Below are positions 1 to 9,778 of a stretch of DNA of 64,000 nt, piece after piece (the stretch's first letter is position 1; the number at the start of each line of letters is the position of its first letter). Source of the stretch: Luminiphilus syltensis NOR5-1B (GTDB taxonomy: Bacteria; Pseudomonadota; Gammaproteobacteria; Pseudomonadales; Halieaceae); contig NZ_DS999411.1 of the NCBI RefSeq assembly GCF_000158175.1, positions 2,865,674-2,929,673 of the forward strand, written 5' to 3'. Under the pieces are notes generated by a model that was given only the letters and a program-made list of their open reading frames with translations, was not told the DNA's origin and searched no databases. Made by a program: the position numbers and the translations under genes.

Positions 1-484
1 GAAAAGCGCCAGATCTCTGCTTTATAAGATCGAGGTATCTGATACGGGATACTTCGCCGGGAAGGTCATCCAGCGCGACACCGTCAAGATGCCCACCCTG
101 GATGACAATACCTGCGGCGTTCAGACGTTCGCTGGCGGCATACCTGAGAGCAAGCCTTGCGCCCTGGGAGACACCGAATATCACCGCGGGCATCGCCAGT
201 GCTTGCAATATGGCCTCGAGGTCATCGGCTTCTCGACTGAGGTCCGGCGGCAGTGGGTTATCACCAAAACCACGACGGTCGTACAGAACTACCGGAATGC
301 CTCGATCAACAAGTGCCAGCTGTGGCAAAAACGAGGTTCGGTCCAGGGTCCAACCATGCACACAAATAAGTGCAGGTCCCCGCACCCGCTCGGGCATGTG
401 TACTTGCAGCGCGATCACTCCTCCGGATACCGGTACCTCAAGATCCTGCACCAGTGGTTTCACGATCGCCTGTTTTTCTTGCAT
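1..484 (-). CDS. Alpha/beta hydrolase, C-terminus cut by window edge
   Basis: On the minus strand an open frame runs from an ATG at 484 to the left edge, giving about 161 residues of an alpha/beta hydrolase. Visible landmarks are the oxyanion-hole segment VHGW, the strand YDRRGFG, and the nucleophile elbow GVSQG (G-x-S-x-G) in order. The acid and histidine of the triad lie beyond the edge. It starts 13 bases after the stop of the citryl-CoA-lyase-like gene, so the two probably form one transcript. The substrate is unknown; the neighbouring CoA-ligase operon suggests hydrolysis of an ester or ring-cleavage product. The fold call is firm, the role is inference. Confidence 0.8.
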   Translation of the reverse strand, partial: MQEKQAIVKPLVQDLEVPVSGGVIALQVHMPERVRGPALICVHGWTLDRTSFLPQLALVDRGIPVVLYDRRGFGDNPLPPDLSREADDLEAILQALAMPAVIFGVSQGARLALRYAASERLNAAGIVIQGGHLDGVALDDLPGEVSRIRYLDLIKQRSGAF

Positions 485-497
485 GCTGCGCTGAGGC

Positions 498-1250
498 TCA
501 ATCTTCCTGGTAGCTGACAGCACCTTGTGCCCCCTGCCATAGAGCATGCCCCACTGGGTCCGTCGATTCCTCGAGCACATGGCCGACCAGCCCGGCGCAG
601 CGGGCAACGAGCACCACACCGCGCATCATCGCTGGAGGGACATCGGCCTCTATCAAGAGCGCCGCCAGCACAGCGCTTACGTTCATTACCAGGGAGCGTC
701 CCAATGCATCACTAATCGCTGATTCCAGAGCAAACATGGTGCGTCTCGCGGGGGATTCGTCAGAAAGCATTTCAAGAAGCTTCTCCACCCTCGGATCACG
801 GCCCGTATGAATGGGATGACCAAAGCCAGGGACGGGCCGCTTGATACTTCGGTGTTCAGCCACCACCTTTACGGCCTCGCCGTCGATATCACCCGACGAA
901 ATGATCCGCTCGGCCAACTCACCGCACTTCCCTGCCGTCCCCGCATAACGATCACCCACGCCCAGCAGCCCCGCGGCAATCGCGCCCTGAAAAGATTCTG
1001 GTGCGCCATGGAGGGTCAGGCGACTGACCACGGCAGAGGGCACAAGACCGTGCTCCATGATCGTCACGAGAACCGCATCGACAAGCGCCATTTGCCGCTT
1101 TGTCGGTTCCTTGCCCAACGCCTGGAGCAGGAACGCACCCGTGAACGAGTAATTACCGATGACGTCGGCAACAAGGTCTTTACCTCGGAGCGTAATGCTG
1201 TCCGCGTCGTAGCCGCAGATCCTGGTCGTGGGTTGGTTATCCGTTGTCAT
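498..1250 (-). CDS. Citryl-CoA lyase / citrate synthase-family protein
   Basis: A protein of about 250 residues of the small citrate-synthase superfamily that includes citryl-CoA lyase. Seen: HGAPESFQGAIAAG in the middle, the RPVPGFGHP segment with the conserved His, and a Gly/Ala-rich C-terminal helical part. At this length it lacks the N-terminal part of full citrate synthases, as is usual for the lyase-type enzymes. Start: ATG codons at 1256 and 1250 are both possible; 1250 has AGGA seven bases upstream. It is divergent from the TonB receptor operon and followed by the hydrolase. It probably cleaves or condenses an acyl-CoA in the pathway encoded here; the actual substrate cannot be read from the sequence. 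Confidence 0.75.
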   Translation of the reverse strand: MTTDNQPTTRICGYDADSITLRGKDLVADVIGNYSFTGAFLLQALGKEPTKRQMALVDAVLVTIMEHGLVPSAVVSRLTLHGAPESFQGAIAAGLLGVGDRYAGTAGKCGELAERIISSGDIDGEAVKVVAEHRSIKRPVPGFGHPIHTGRDPRVEKLLEMLSDESPARRTMFALESAISDALGRSLVMNVSAVLAALLIEADVPPAMMRGVVLVARCAGLVGHVLEESTDPVGHALWQGAQGAVSYQED

Positions 1251-1315
1251 AGTCATTCCTGTCACTCACTAAAAAAAATTTAATCCGATTGTGCGGTTAT
1301 ACGGTAGAATCACTA

Positions 1316-1348
1316 ATTCGGATTCCGAATACCTTTTCGATTATCGAA
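1316..1348. promoter_or_regulatory. Two adjacent palindromes in a divergent promoter
   Basis: ATTCGGA-T-TCCGAAT (1316-1330) and TTCGA-TTA-TCGAA (1336-1348) lie in the AT-rich gap between the citryl-CoA-lyase-like gene and the TonB receptor operon. They look like operator half-site pairs for a dimeric regulator controlling both directions. No regulator gene is visible nearby. Confidence 0.45.
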
Positions 1349-1372
1349 TAATACAAAATTAGAGGACCAACC

Positions 1373-3607
1373 ATGGTTTACCAGCGAAAGCTTTTAGCAC
1401 TTGGGGTGTTGTCTGCACTATTGGCTACCGAAACACAGGCACAGGGATTGCTCGAGGAAGTCGTAGTGACCGCCCGGAAGCGCACCGAGACCCTCTCCGA
1501 CAGCCCGGTTTCCGTCCGCGCCTTTACTGAATCAGAGATACGCGCCACAGGAATCCAGACACCGCAGGATTTCGTCGATCTGACACCGAACGTAACGCTG
1601 GTGCAAACCCAAAGCACCGGCAACTCATTCCTGAACATCCGCGGCATATCCTCTTCGCGAAACAGCGAATTGGCGGCGGCCATCCTGATTGACGGCGTGC
1701 TGTTATCCAACCCCACCCAGCTTAACCAGCAGCTGTTCGATATCGAGCAGATTGAAGTACTGCGTGGTCCCCAGGGCGCACTCTACGGACGTAACGCGAT
1801 TGGCGGTGCAATCACGATTGTCACCAAGCAGCCAGGTGAAGAAACCGAAGCAGAGATCCGGGTCGGCGCGGAAAGCGCACCGGGTTACAGCGTCAAAGGC
1901 TACGTTGGCGGGCCACTGAACGACGACGGCTCAATAAAATACCGCCTCGCGGGTTCTTACATCGACCTTGACGGTTATCTCGACAACGAGTATCTCAACC
2001 AGGAAGCGGATCCGTATGAGGATACCTCCTTCCGTGGTCGACTGAACTGGGATGTCAGCGACAACCTGACTACCGACTTCCGCGTAAGCTACTCGAAGCT
2101 TGAGACCCAGGCCTTTTACTTTGTGATTGATGCGGAAGCGGACGACGTGGACATTCCTATCCAGGTCAACAACCCCGGGAACAACGAACGCGAATTCACC
2201 AGCGCGAGCTTCAAATTCGATTGGGAAACCGATGCCTTCACTGTGACCGGCATTACCTCCTACGACGATGTCACCGAACTCTCCAGCGGCGACAACTTCA
2301 ACTTCCTGCCCCGGGAAGCGGAGTTCAACTTCTTTAACAACGATCCTTTTGGAGAATTTATCAAGTTCCTCACCGGCGACGAATTCACCGACTTGAGCCA
2401 AAACCAGTTCCTCGAGGTTGAATCCATCAGTCAGGAAATCCGTCTGACCAGCAACAACGACACGGGTCTTCAGTGGATCGCCGGCGCTTACGTTATTGCA
2501 ACGGACCGTTACATCTCCACGGGCGGCCAGATCGACCGCGGCCTTGGCGTTTTTGATGTCGAGAAGAATTTCCGCCCGCAGATTTTTATCGACGCGGCTG
2601 ACGGCGTGGTCGATGACCCCAGCCCGCAACTCGGTGTGCTCGCGGATGAGCAGGACAACTTTGCCTGGGCGGTATTCGGGCAACTGGCCTACGATATCAA
2701 CGACTACTGGGAGGTCGCACTTTCAATTCGCTACGACGAGGACGAGCGGGAGAACACCACGCTGACACCACCGGAATACAACGTACCGTTCAACCCGGAG
2801 ATCGTGTTCGGTGAAGTTCGCAAAGAGACCTGGGACGCACTGCAACCCAAGTTCACCGTGCGTTACCGCCCCAATGAGGACTGGATGCTGTATGCCGATG
2901 CCAGCCGGGGCTTCCGCAGCGGCGGCTTTAACCAGACCGGCGTGGGTAGTGCAGTCACCTACCCTGGCATTGAGGATCTGTTTGATGAGCAGATCGCCGA
3001 TACTTACGAAGTCGGCGCAAAGGGAACAATGCTTGATGGCAAGCTACGCCTCTCGGCAGCCGCTTACCACACCACGCTTGAAGGCGCGTACTTCTTCTTC
3101 TACGACGCACCGACCAACACCCAGAATCTGGGCAGTATCGATGAGGTTGAATACACGGGTCTGGAAATCGAGGGTAGCGCCCTGCTGGGTGACTACGTGA
3201 CCCTGAATTTTGGACTGGGCCTTACTGACAGCGAAATCACAGAATCTCCAACCGAAGACTGGCTGGGTAACCAGGCACCGCTGGTCAGTGAAGTAACCGG
3301 TAATATCGGGTTGCAGTTCCGTGCACCGATTGGCGACGACAAGGAGTTCTTTATCCGTGGCGACTACCAGTATCTCGGCGAGACCTGGTGGGAGCCCAAT
3401 AATGACTCGTCCAGAAGCGGCGTTAATCTGCTCGATGCCCGAATGGGTATTGAGGACCTCGATAACTGGGCAGTGACGCTTTGGGTCAGGAATGCCGGCG
3501 ACAAAGAATACAACACCGAGTATTCACCGGGTCCGGCACCGGGCTTCAATTTCCTGTGGCGAGCGCAGCCAGTGCGCTACGGCATCGAGCTGACCAAGTG
3601 GTTTTAA
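1373..3607 (+). CDS. TonB-dependent outer-membrane receptor
   Basis: A 744-residue receptor importing an unidentified substrate across the outer membrane with energy from TonB. A signal peptide of about 24 residues ends at TQAQG, followed by the TonB box region EEVVVTARKR. The plug domain follows (approximately residues 45-160, with the QIEVLRGPQGALYGRNAIGG signature) and then a 22-strand barrel ending in an aromatic residue (KWF), as expected for Bam-assembled proteins. It belongs to the broad family with LEEVVVTARK N-termini, common where sterols, aromatics or plant products are used. It is the first gene of a four-gene operon (36 bases to the VOC gene). The ATG has a GAGGA-type ribosome site. 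Confidence 0.92.
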   Translation: MVYQRKLLALGVLSALLATETQAQGLLEEVVVTARKRTETLSDSPVSVRAFTESEIRATGIQTPQDFVDLTPNVTLVQTQSTGNSFLNIRGISSSRNSELAAAILIDGVLLSNPTQLNQQLFDIEQIEVLRGPQGALYGRNAIGGAITIVTKQPGEETEAEIRVGAESAPGYSVKGYVGGPLNDDGSIKYRLAGSYIDLDGYLDNEYLNQEADPYEDTSFRGRLNWDVSDNLTTDFRVSYSKLETQAFYFVIDAEADDVDIPIQVNNPGNNEREFTSASFKFDWETDAFTVTGITSYDDVTELSSGDNFNFLPREAEFNFFNNDPFGEFIKFLTGDEFTDLSQNQFLEVESISQEIRLTSNNDTGLQWIAGAYVIATDRYISTGGQIDRGLGVFDVEKNFRPQIFIDAADGVVDDPSPQLGVLADEQDNFAWAVFGQLAYDINDYWEVALSIRYDEDERENTTLTPPEYNVPFNPEIVFGEVRKETWDALQPKFTVRYRPNEDWMLYADASRGFRSGGFNQTGVGSAVTYPGIEDLFDEQIADTYEVGAKGTMLDGKLRLSAAAYHTTLEGAYFFFYDAPTNTQNLGSIDEVEYTGLEIEGSALLGDYVTLNFGLGLTDSEITESPTEDWLGNQAPLVSEVTGNIGLQFRAPIGDDKEFFIRGDYQYLGETWWEPNNDSSRSGVNLLDARMGIEDLDNWAVTLWVRNAGDKEYNTEYSPGPAPGFNFLWRAQPVRYGIELTKWF

Positions 3608-3643
3608 TTCACTGCAGCGAACAATAACAGCGGAGAACACACC

Positions 3644-4189
3644 ATGAACGCTATTACACAAATTAAGAGCAGCCTTCACCACAACGCCTACGTCTGCAAG
3701 GATCTGGAGGCAGTCAGAAAATTCTACGAGGAAATCATTGGCTTCAAATTGGTGGCCACATGGGCGGAACGAACCGATCTGTTCGGAAAAGTCCGCACCT
3801 ACTGTCACGGCTTCTTTGACCTTGGCGATGGTTCCTGCCTGGCCTTCTTCCAGTTTGCCGACGACGATGATGCGGCGGAATTTGGCCCCGAGCTGCCCCG
3901 TTCGGGCTTTCGTCATCTAGCGATGAAAGTTGATCAGGAAACGCAGGATGCGATCAAGGACCGACTCGAAGCAGCCGGCTACTTCGAAAGCGGAGAGGCC
4001 TATCCGCTCAACCACGGCTATTGTTGGTCGATTTACTGCTTCGACCCGTCGGGACTGCTCGTGGAGTTCACGGTTGATCACGACGATGTTGAAACCATCA
4101 ATCGCGACAAGGCAGCAACGGCACATGAGGACCTGAAGAAATGGCTTTCAGGGGATCACACACCCAACAACGAACAGTTCCACCGCTGA
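3644..4189 (+). CDS. VOC-family (glyoxalase/extradiol dioxygenase fold) protein
   Basis: 181 residues of the vicinal oxygen chelate superfamily. Putative metal ligands are a His in LHHNAYVC near the N-terminus, a His in FRHLAMKV mid-protein and the Glu in LVEFTVDH near the C-terminus, the usual H-H-E arrangement. Enzymes of this fold include extradiol dioxygenases, isomerases and glyoxalases; which applies cannot be decided. A GGAG ribosome site precedes the ATG. Its position between a TonB receptor, a flavodoxin and a CoA ligase suggests a step in breakdown of the imported compound. Confidence 0.85.
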   Translation: MNAITQIKSSLHHNAYVCKDLEAVRKFYEEIIGFKLVATWAERTDLFGKVRTYCHGFFDLGDGSCLAFFQFADDDDAAEFGPELPRSGFRHLAMKVDQETQDAIKDRLEAAGYFESGEAYPLNHGYCWSIYCFDPSGLLVEFTVDHDDVETINRDKAATAHEDLKKWLSGDHTPNNEQFHR

Positions 4190-4204
4190 TTCAGGAGAAA
4201 ACAG

Positions 4205-4786
4205 ATGTCATTGAATATCGCCGTAGTTTATCACTCGGGTTATGGTCACACCGACGCCGTAGCCGAAAAGGTAGCTGAAGGTGCCGCTTCTGTGGATGGT
4301 GTTGAGGTCATTATCGTCAAAGCCGGCGAAATCACCTCGCCCGAAAGTCCGGAGTTTGCGAAACTCGACAGCGCTGACGCCATGATTTTTGGCTCACCCA
4401 CCTATATGGGTTCCGCTGCCGCCGCTTTTAAAGGCTTCATGGAGGCCTCCTCCACGCGCTGGATGGAGCAACAGTGGGCGAACAAGCTCGCCGCCGGGTT
4501 TACCAACTCCGGGTCGATGAACGGTGACAAGCAGAACACGCTTGTTGAGTTTATGACCTTCGCCATGCAGCACAGCATGATCTGGGTGGGGCTGGGACAG
4601 ATGCCGGGCAACAATCATTCAGAGGGGTCGGAGTCGGACCTCAATCGTTGCGGTGCATCGATTGGGTGTATGACCCAGGCGAACGTAGACCAGGGCGGCG
4701 ACGTCGCCCCCCCCGACTCTGATCGTCAAACCGCCGTTGCCTTCGGTGCTCGTGTTGCAGAAGCCGCGAAGCGCTGGGGTCAATAG
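4205..4786 (+). CDS. Flavodoxin-fold NAD(P)H:quinone-oxidoreductase-like protein
   Basis: 193 residues of the WrbA-like flavodoxin family. The phosphate-binding loop for FMN is in VVYHSGYGHT at the N-terminus, and GSPTYMGSAAA is the typical second FMN loop. Known relatives reduce quinones with NAD(P)H by two electrons, which would suit aromatic intermediates. It starts 15 bases after the VOC gene and ends one base before the CoA-ligase start, so it is co-translated with its neighbours. The electron donor and substrate are inferred only from family. Confidence 0.85.
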   Translation: MSLNIAVVYHSGYGHTDAVAEKVAEGAASVDGVEVIIVKAGEITSPESPEFAKLDSADAMIFGSPTYMGSAAAAFKGFMEASSTRWMEQQWANKLAAGFTNSGSMNGDKQNTLVEFMTFAMQHSMIWVGLGQMPGNNHSEGSESDLNRCGASIGCMTQANVDQGGDVAPPDSDRQTAVAFGARVAEAAKRWGQ

Positions 4787-4787
4787 C

Positions 4788-6122
4788 ATGCGCGACCACC
4801 AAATCTTTGATCCGGATATCGAGACGCGTCCGATTGATCAGCAGTTCCAGCTCGACAGGGACGCCTACAGGAAACAGATCCGGTACCTGATGGAGAACTC
4901 CGAGTTCTATCAGGAGAAGCTGGCGAATGCCGGATTCGACACGCCGGAAAAGATCGGTGAGCTCGATGATATTTCAGCGCTGCCCTTTACCGAAAAGGAT
5001 GAGATTCGCTCCAGCCAGGCGAACCACCCGCCATTTGGCAATCACGTTGCCGCCGATCCGGACAGTCTGGTTCGGGTGTTCAGCACCAGCGGAACCACCG
5101 GCACGCCCTGCTATCTCGGCCTGACCCGCGGCGATCTGGATATGTACGCCACCAACGTGGCACGAGGCTATAGCGCCGCCGGCTTCAAGAAAGGACAGCG
5201 CCTGGTGGTCGGCTTCAACGCCGGTCCCTTCGTCGCCGGGGCCGTTTACTACGGCTTTGACAAGATTGGATGCAATGTCATACCCGTGGGCACCGGTAAT
5301 ACCGAGCGTATGGTCACCGCGATTCAAAAGCTTGGCGCCACAGGCGTGAGCTGTACACCCTCTTATGGCCTGTATCTGATCGACTGGTGCCGTGACCACG
5401 GTATCGACACCCAGTCACTGGGCTTGCAGAACATGATTACCGCGGGCGAGCCCGGCGGCGGTGATCCTCTGGTCCGGCGAACCATCACCGAGGCCTTCGG
5501 CTGCACACTCCGGGAATCAATGGGTATTGGTGATATCTCCCTGTCGGTCTGGGCCGAAGATGCCGCCGAAGATGGTATGAACTTCATGGCCCGGGGTTTC
5601 GTTCATGTCGAATTGATTGACCCTGCCTCGGGCAACCCTATCGCATGGGAAGACGGCGCTGAGGGTGAATTGGTCTACACGGCGCTGCAACGGGAATCGA
5701 TGCCGATGCTTCGCTTCCGTAGTCGCGATCACGTCGTGGTGAATATGCAGGACAATCCGACCGGAAGGACGGGACCGAGGATTCGCTGTGTCGGACGCAC
5801 CGATGACATGCTCATTGTGCGCGGCGTCAACCTGTTCCCAACCGCAGTTCGAAGTGTTCTGGAGTCTTTCGAGAATGAAGTATCGGGTATCTTCAGTATT
5901 CGGCCGAAAACCCATGGCGTATTGCAGACACCACCATTGCCGCTGCTGGTCGAGGTAGCCCACGGTACGGCGACAGACAATGCCGAACTCACAAAGAAAA
6001 TCAAAGACGAGATCAAAGCGCGACTGCTGGTCACCAGCGACGTTCGTCTCGTAGAACACGGGTCTCTGCCTCGAGAAACCTACAAGACCAAGCTGGTCGA
6101 CTATTCAGAGGCCGCCGCCTGA
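4788..6122 (+). CDS. Phenylacetate-CoA ligase-like adenylate-forming enzyme
   Basis: 444 residues, close in size to PaaK. Seen: the P-loop STSGTTGTPCYLG near residue 100, an adenine-binding region TAGEPGGG, and RTDDMLIVRGVNLFP in the C-terminal part, a classic PaaK-type signature. It would activate a carboxylic acid with ATP to an acyl-adenylate and then the CoA thioester. The start is the ATG at 4788, one base after the flavodoxin stop (TAGCATG). A longer frame upstream overlaps the flavodoxin and is unlikely. It is the last gene of the operon and is followed by a strong hairpin. The acid is probably aromatic, but this is not proven. Confidence 0.88.
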   Translation: MRDHQIFDPDIETRPIDQQFQLDRDAYRKQIRYLMENSEFYQEKLANAGFDTPEKIGELDDISALPFTEKDEIRSSQANHPPFGNHVAADPDSLVRVFSTSGTTGTPCYLGLTRGDLDMYATNVARGYSAAGFKKGQRLVVGFNAGPFVAGAVYYGFDKIGCNVIPVGTGNTERMVTAIQKLGATGVSCTPSYGLYLIDWCRDHGIDTQSLGLQNMITAGEPGGGDPLVRRTITEAFGCTLRESMGIGDISLSVWAEDAAEDGMNFMARGFVHVELIDPASGNPIAWEDGAEGELVYTALQRESMPMLRFRSRDHVVVNMQDNPTGRTGPRIRCVGRTDDMLIVRGVNLFPTAVRSVLESFENEVSGIFSIRPKTHGVLQTPPLPLLVEVAHGTATDNAELTKKIKDEIKARLLVTSDVRLVEHGSLPRETYKTKLVDYSEAAA

Positions 6123-6150
6123 TAGCACTGGGAGGCGCCAAACCCATCAA

Positions 6151-6170
6151 GGGGAGGAGCTGTCCTCCCC
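6151..6170. terminator. Strong hairpin between convergent genes
   Basis: A perfect 8-bp stem, GGGGAGGA-gctg-TCCTCCCC, sits between the CoA ligase and the convergent outer-membrane gene. There is only a weak T-run on either side, so it may act as a bidirectional terminator or RNA end stabiliser. Confidence 0.6.
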
Positions 6171-6222
6171 CGCTTTCAGCTTGTCTGAGAGCTTTATAGT
6201 CGCACCGAAAGATGCATGGCAT

Positions 6223-7053
6223 CTATCGCGGGTACACGAACACCACGTTCAATCGTACGCCCCAGCCCTCCGGTCTTTGATCGGGAGACTCGGCCCGGTA
6301 GCGGACACCCGCCCCCAACTGCATGAGTTGGTCGCCGAACTTGAGTAGCTGGCTGACCTGCAGATTAATGGGCACCGACCAGGCCGTATTCTCCCAGTTA
6401 TAGGTGGATTCGAGGTTCATACTGAATGTGGTCTTTGTCGGCGTTATATAGGACACGAAAGGCTGCAGAAACGTCGCACTGATATCGCCGCGGTCGTCGT
6501 CGCCGACAAACGACTCAATATGATTGACCAGCCCGCCAAAGGTCCAGGGACCAGACTGTTTGAGCGCAACGGCGGTCGGTCCGACACCCCACTGCTCGGC
6601 ACCAAGGAACTCATCTGTGGCCGTCGGCAGGAGAAAAGCCGGCCCAGCGCCCCAGGTCCAGCCACCCGCGGTAGGCTTACTCGGTGAGAAAAACAGGCTT
6701 TGCGTCACATCACCCAATCCGAACTCGCTATAGCCGACAAAGGGCGTGTCCTGCTGATCGATAATGGGCAGGATAGTGCGGGAAATAACATTCCAATCCT
6801 CGTTCAGGGAGAACGGGATCACCGGCTGAACATTGGTGCGAAACACTGAGCCCTTGTCGTCGATACCAAAATTGTCATCGTAGTTGGCCTGGATCGGCAC
6901 ACTGATCAGCGACGCAATTGGATTCGCCAATTGCGCCGCGATGTCGGTCTGCCCCCCCTCTTGTGAACTGGCGAACGCGGGTAATGCCAAGGCGATGGTC
7001 GGCAGCACACGCCTCAGTCGGGGTACGCTGTTATTGAACGGCATCAATGTCAC
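6223..7053 (-). CDS. Putative outer-membrane 'transporter' (phenol MetA-pathway type)
   Basis: 276 residues with an N-terminal signal peptide ending near FASSQ, then alternating polar/hydrophobic strands typical of a beta-barrel. It closes with VVFVYPR. Phrases such as NVQPVIPFSLNEDW and FSPSKPTAGGWTWG are those of proteins usually annotated as 'transporter' or MetA-pathway-of-phenol-degradation outer-membrane proteins. The start could be GTG at 7053 or ATG at 7044. It may admit hydrophobic substrates, but function is unproven. It is convergent with the CoA ligase operon. Confidence 0.7.
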   Translation of the reverse strand: MTLMPFNNSVPRLRRVLPTIALALPAFASSQEGGQTDIAAQLANPIASLISVPIQANYDDNFGIDDKGSVFRTNVQPVIPFSLNEDWNVISRTILPIIDQQDTPFVGYSEFGLGDVTQSLFFSPSKPTAGGWTWGAGPAFLLPTATDEFLGAEQWGVGPTAVALKQSGPWTFGGLVNHIESFVGDDDRGDISATFLQPFVSYITPTKTTFSMNLESTYNWENTAWSVPINLQVSQLLKFGDQLMQLGAGVRYRAESPDQRPEGWGVRLNVVFVYPR

Positions 7054-7313
7054 GGGTTCCTTTCTCGAACGGTTGTGTTTCTATCATTGTAGTGATCCTA
7101 ACCTAACTCAACGGCTGGGCTATGCGTCTTTTGGGTGCAAATAAGGTGCACATTGGGGTGCAGCCTACGCATTGGCCCTTTTTAACACGCCAAAAAACAC
7201 CGACCGATGACCTTAAATCACTGTGCATCGAGCGCGGACTGCACAATCGGAGAAACTGGTGATCACGACTGACCATGGGAAGCCGGCACGCTTATGCCGG
7301 GATTAAACGCGTA

Positions 7314-8333
7314 TCACTCGGGAAACCAGTGCCGAGTCCGGTTCGCAAACGCGACCAGCGAGAGCATCACGGGCACTTCAACCAGAACGCCGACGACAGT
7401 GGCCAGAGCCGCACCCGACTGAAGTCCAAACAGGGAGATGGCGACAGCGACGGCCAGTTCGAAGAAGTTTGACGTTCCAATCATGCAGGCGGGCGCGGCG
7501 ATGCTGTGCGGCAGTTTCAGCGAACGTGCTGCGGAGTAAGCAATAGCGAAGATACCGTAGGTCTGAATGAGCAAGGGTATCGCGATGAGCACGATTGCCA
7601 GCGGCTGACCGAGAATGGTCTCAGCCTGAAAGCCAAACAACAGGACTACCGTCATCAGCAGCCCGGCGATCGAGATCGGTTTTAGTTTGGCAAGAAAGCG
7701 GTCAAGCCGCCCGTGGTCGTCATTTGAATCCAGCACCCGTCGGGTAAAGTAACCCCCCAGCAGCGGCAGCAGCACGTAAAGCACGACCGACAGCAGCAAG
7801 GTCTCCCAGGGTACAGTGACATCGCTCACGCCGAGCAGAAAGGCGGCAATGGGCGCGAACGCGAAGATCATGATGATATCGTTCACTGAAACCTGTACCA
7901 GCGTGTAGTTAGCATCCCCTTTTGTCAGCTGGCTCCATACAAAGACCATCGCCGTACAGGGCGCCACACCGAGCAAAATCATCCCGGCGATGTATTCGCC
8001 AGCGGTGACTGGATCCACCCAATCGACGAACAGCACTCTGAAGAACAACCAGCCCAAAGCCGCCATGGTGAAAGGCTTAACCAGCCAGTTGATGGCCAGC
8101 GTCAATGCGAGTCCGCGCGGACGCTTACCAACATCCCTGATCGAAGAGAAATCAACCTGCACCATCATGGGGTAGATCATTAACCAGATCAGTACCGCGA
8201 CAGGCAGATTGACCTGCGCATATTCCAGTGCCGCAAATGTCTGGAAAATCGCGGGAAACAAGCTACCCAGTGAAACACCGGCAACGATGCAAAGCCCTAC
8301 CCACACGCTGAGATAACGTTCGAATAATCCCAT
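7314..8333 (-). CDS. acr3: ACR3-family arsenite efflux permease
   Basis: 339 residues with about ten membrane segments. The ACR3 signature [19 protein letters not shown] is present, including the conserved transmembrane Cys needed for As(III) transport in characterised members. The N-terminus ([14 protein letters not shown]) and the motif [11 protein letters not shown] also match the family. It extrudes As(OH)3 using the proton gradient. No arsR, arsC or arsH is adjacent, so it stands alone here; the arsenate reductase, if any, is elsewhere. Confidence 0.93.
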   Translation of the reverse strand: MGLFERYLSVWVGLCIVAGVSLGSLFPAIFQTFAALEYAQVNLPVAVLIWLMIYPMMVQVDFSSIRDVGKRPRGLALTLAINWLVKPFTMAALGWLFFRVLFVDWVDPVTAGEYIAGMILLGVAPCTAMVFVWSQLTKGDANYTLVQVSVNDIIMIFAFAPIAAFLLGVSDVTVPWETLLLSVVLYVLLPLLGGYFTRRVLDSNDDHGRLDRFLAKLKPISIAGLLMTVVLLFGFQAETILGQPLAIVLIAIPLLIQTYGIFAIAYSAARSLKLPHSIAAPACMIGTSNFFELAVAVAISLFGLQSGAALATVVGVLVEVPVMLSLVAFANRTRHWFPE

Positions 8334-8976
8334 CTAAAATGTCCTCATCGCCAATGCTCTGCCGTTCGTCCGGCAGGTTACCTCTCCTATTTTACGGTGA
8401 AAGCGGCGCTGGTAGGGCTACGCCCAATCGTTACCGAATTGTCCTGAATGCATCGCTGTAAACCAGTCCTTGAAAACAAGGCCCTACAGTAGCGCTGCAC
8501 CCTGAAGAGTGCACTGCGGGCAACAGTACGTTCTGTCCATCGACGTCGACGATCCACCATTTCTGGGCAAGAAACGCATGCCGGTTTCCATGGACGAACA
8601 CCCACAATAAGGCACCACCGCACCACCGCACCACCGCACCAGCGGAACCGCCCCGCAGGGGCAGCGACGTCGAGCCGGAGAGTTGGGATGCATCTACCAC
8701 CGCTTCGCGACTGGCATCTCCGATAAAATCATGCAAGATGATCGCCTTAGCCGATGCATGAAATTTGCCATTACCGAGTGTGGCGCATTTAAAACAGTAC
8801 CCGACGAGTCACCGTGGAATTCGATGACGACTTTGCAAAGGCATGGATTTCTGTTGGGCGTCCGTGGATGACGGCCTCAGCTCGGAAGCGAACCTCCCGC
8901 GCGCACCGATTTTTCGGGGTTACCCGTCTGAAGCCGACGTCGCCGCATCCCGTTGGCGACCGGCAAGTCAGATCTG
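8334..8976. other. Intergenic stretch without a supportable gene
   Basis: No frame with convincing coding character. A short tandem tract of CACCACCG-type units lies at about 8611-8641. Small frames on both strands show no recognisable motif. Confidence 0.5.
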
Positions 8977-9483
8977 CTACTGGGTGCTGACAACCCGCAT
9001 ATCACCGGGACAGGCATCCAAAACCAGCGTCGGCGGTGCTATGGAAAGGGTGAACGGCGCACCGCGACTCAACGCGCTAAGGCCCAGCAGGTTTCGCCCG
9101 GCCCCTTTCATCACGGCGACCTCCACCGGCCCGAGTTCACAGTTGCCGCCCAACGTCAGCTCAGTAACTTCGTAGACGGTCATGACTTGCAGCCGATTGT
9201 TCGCCATCCGCGCTGCAACACGACGAACCTCGCGGACCTCACCAGTCTTTTTGATGCGGTTAAACAGTTTCTCGGTAACGGTTACCAGGTCGGCTCCGGT
9301 ATCCACCAGAAAATCGGCTTCAACGCCGGCAATCTGCGCACTGACATACATACCTCCAGCGCCGCTTCGTGCCAGAGAGACGGTATGGCCAAACTCCTCC
9401 GCGAAGCTATTCACCGACAGGAACAACGCCCACACAGAGAGTGCCATGGTAGGGATGAATCGTCGTGGCGCGCGCGCTGACAT
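8977..9483 (-). CDS. Secreted retropepsin-like aspartic protease
   Basis: 168 residues with a signal peptide ending near SFAEE and one retroviral-type aspartyl protease unit: FLVDTGADLVTV holds the catalytic D-T-G-A, and LLGLSALS near the C-terminus matches the second conserved segment of clan AA proteases. One active-site Asp per chain implies a homodimer. Known bacterial relatives are periplasmic or membrane-anchored. The start is the ATG at 9483; a TTG two codons upstream is less likely. Substrate unknown. Confidence 0.78.
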   Translation of the reverse strand: MSARAPRRFIPTMALSVWALFLSVNSFAEEFGHTVSLARSGAGGMYVSAQIAGVEADFLVDTGADLVTVTEKLFNRIKKTGEVREVRRVAARMANNRLQVMTVYEVTELTLGGNCELGPVEVAVMKGAGRNLLGLSALSRGAPFTLSIAPPTLVLDACPGDMRVVSTQ

Positions 9484-9662
9484 AGGCAAAACCCGGGAAA
9501 TAGTGCCGGTATATATTGCAACCGCCGTGCCAAAACCTAAGTTGATGTTTTTTAAAGAAGAATTACAATAAGGCGGAATTAAGGCGCACTAAAACGAAGC
9601 GCCCGCACCAGAAATGTGCAGGTTCAGCTACCGTAAATTAGCCTTTGCCTTTAAAATTTAGC

Positions 9663-9689
9663 TTTATGATAGCTAAAAACTATCATAAA
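9663..9689. promoter_or_regulatory. Perfect 10-bp inverted repeat upstream of small secreted gene
   Basis: TTTATGATAG-ctaaaaa-CTATCATAAA, a 10-bp perfect stem with a 7-base loop, lies 90 bases upstream of the small secreted protein at 9779. The AT-rich stem and lack of a T-run favour an operator over a terminator, but either is possible. Confidence 0.4.
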
Positions 9690-9778
9690 TAGCGGCAGAG
9701 TGGCGCAGGTTAACCCTGATTCCTCTGTTAGATTTGACTCGTGGGCTACACCACATCAACAAGGAGGTATTACTGATC

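Noticed and set aside
89-517. Plus-strand frames of 130-142 codons at the left end
   Set aside because: They are antisense to a clear alpha/beta hydrolase on the minus strand with G-x-S-x-G.
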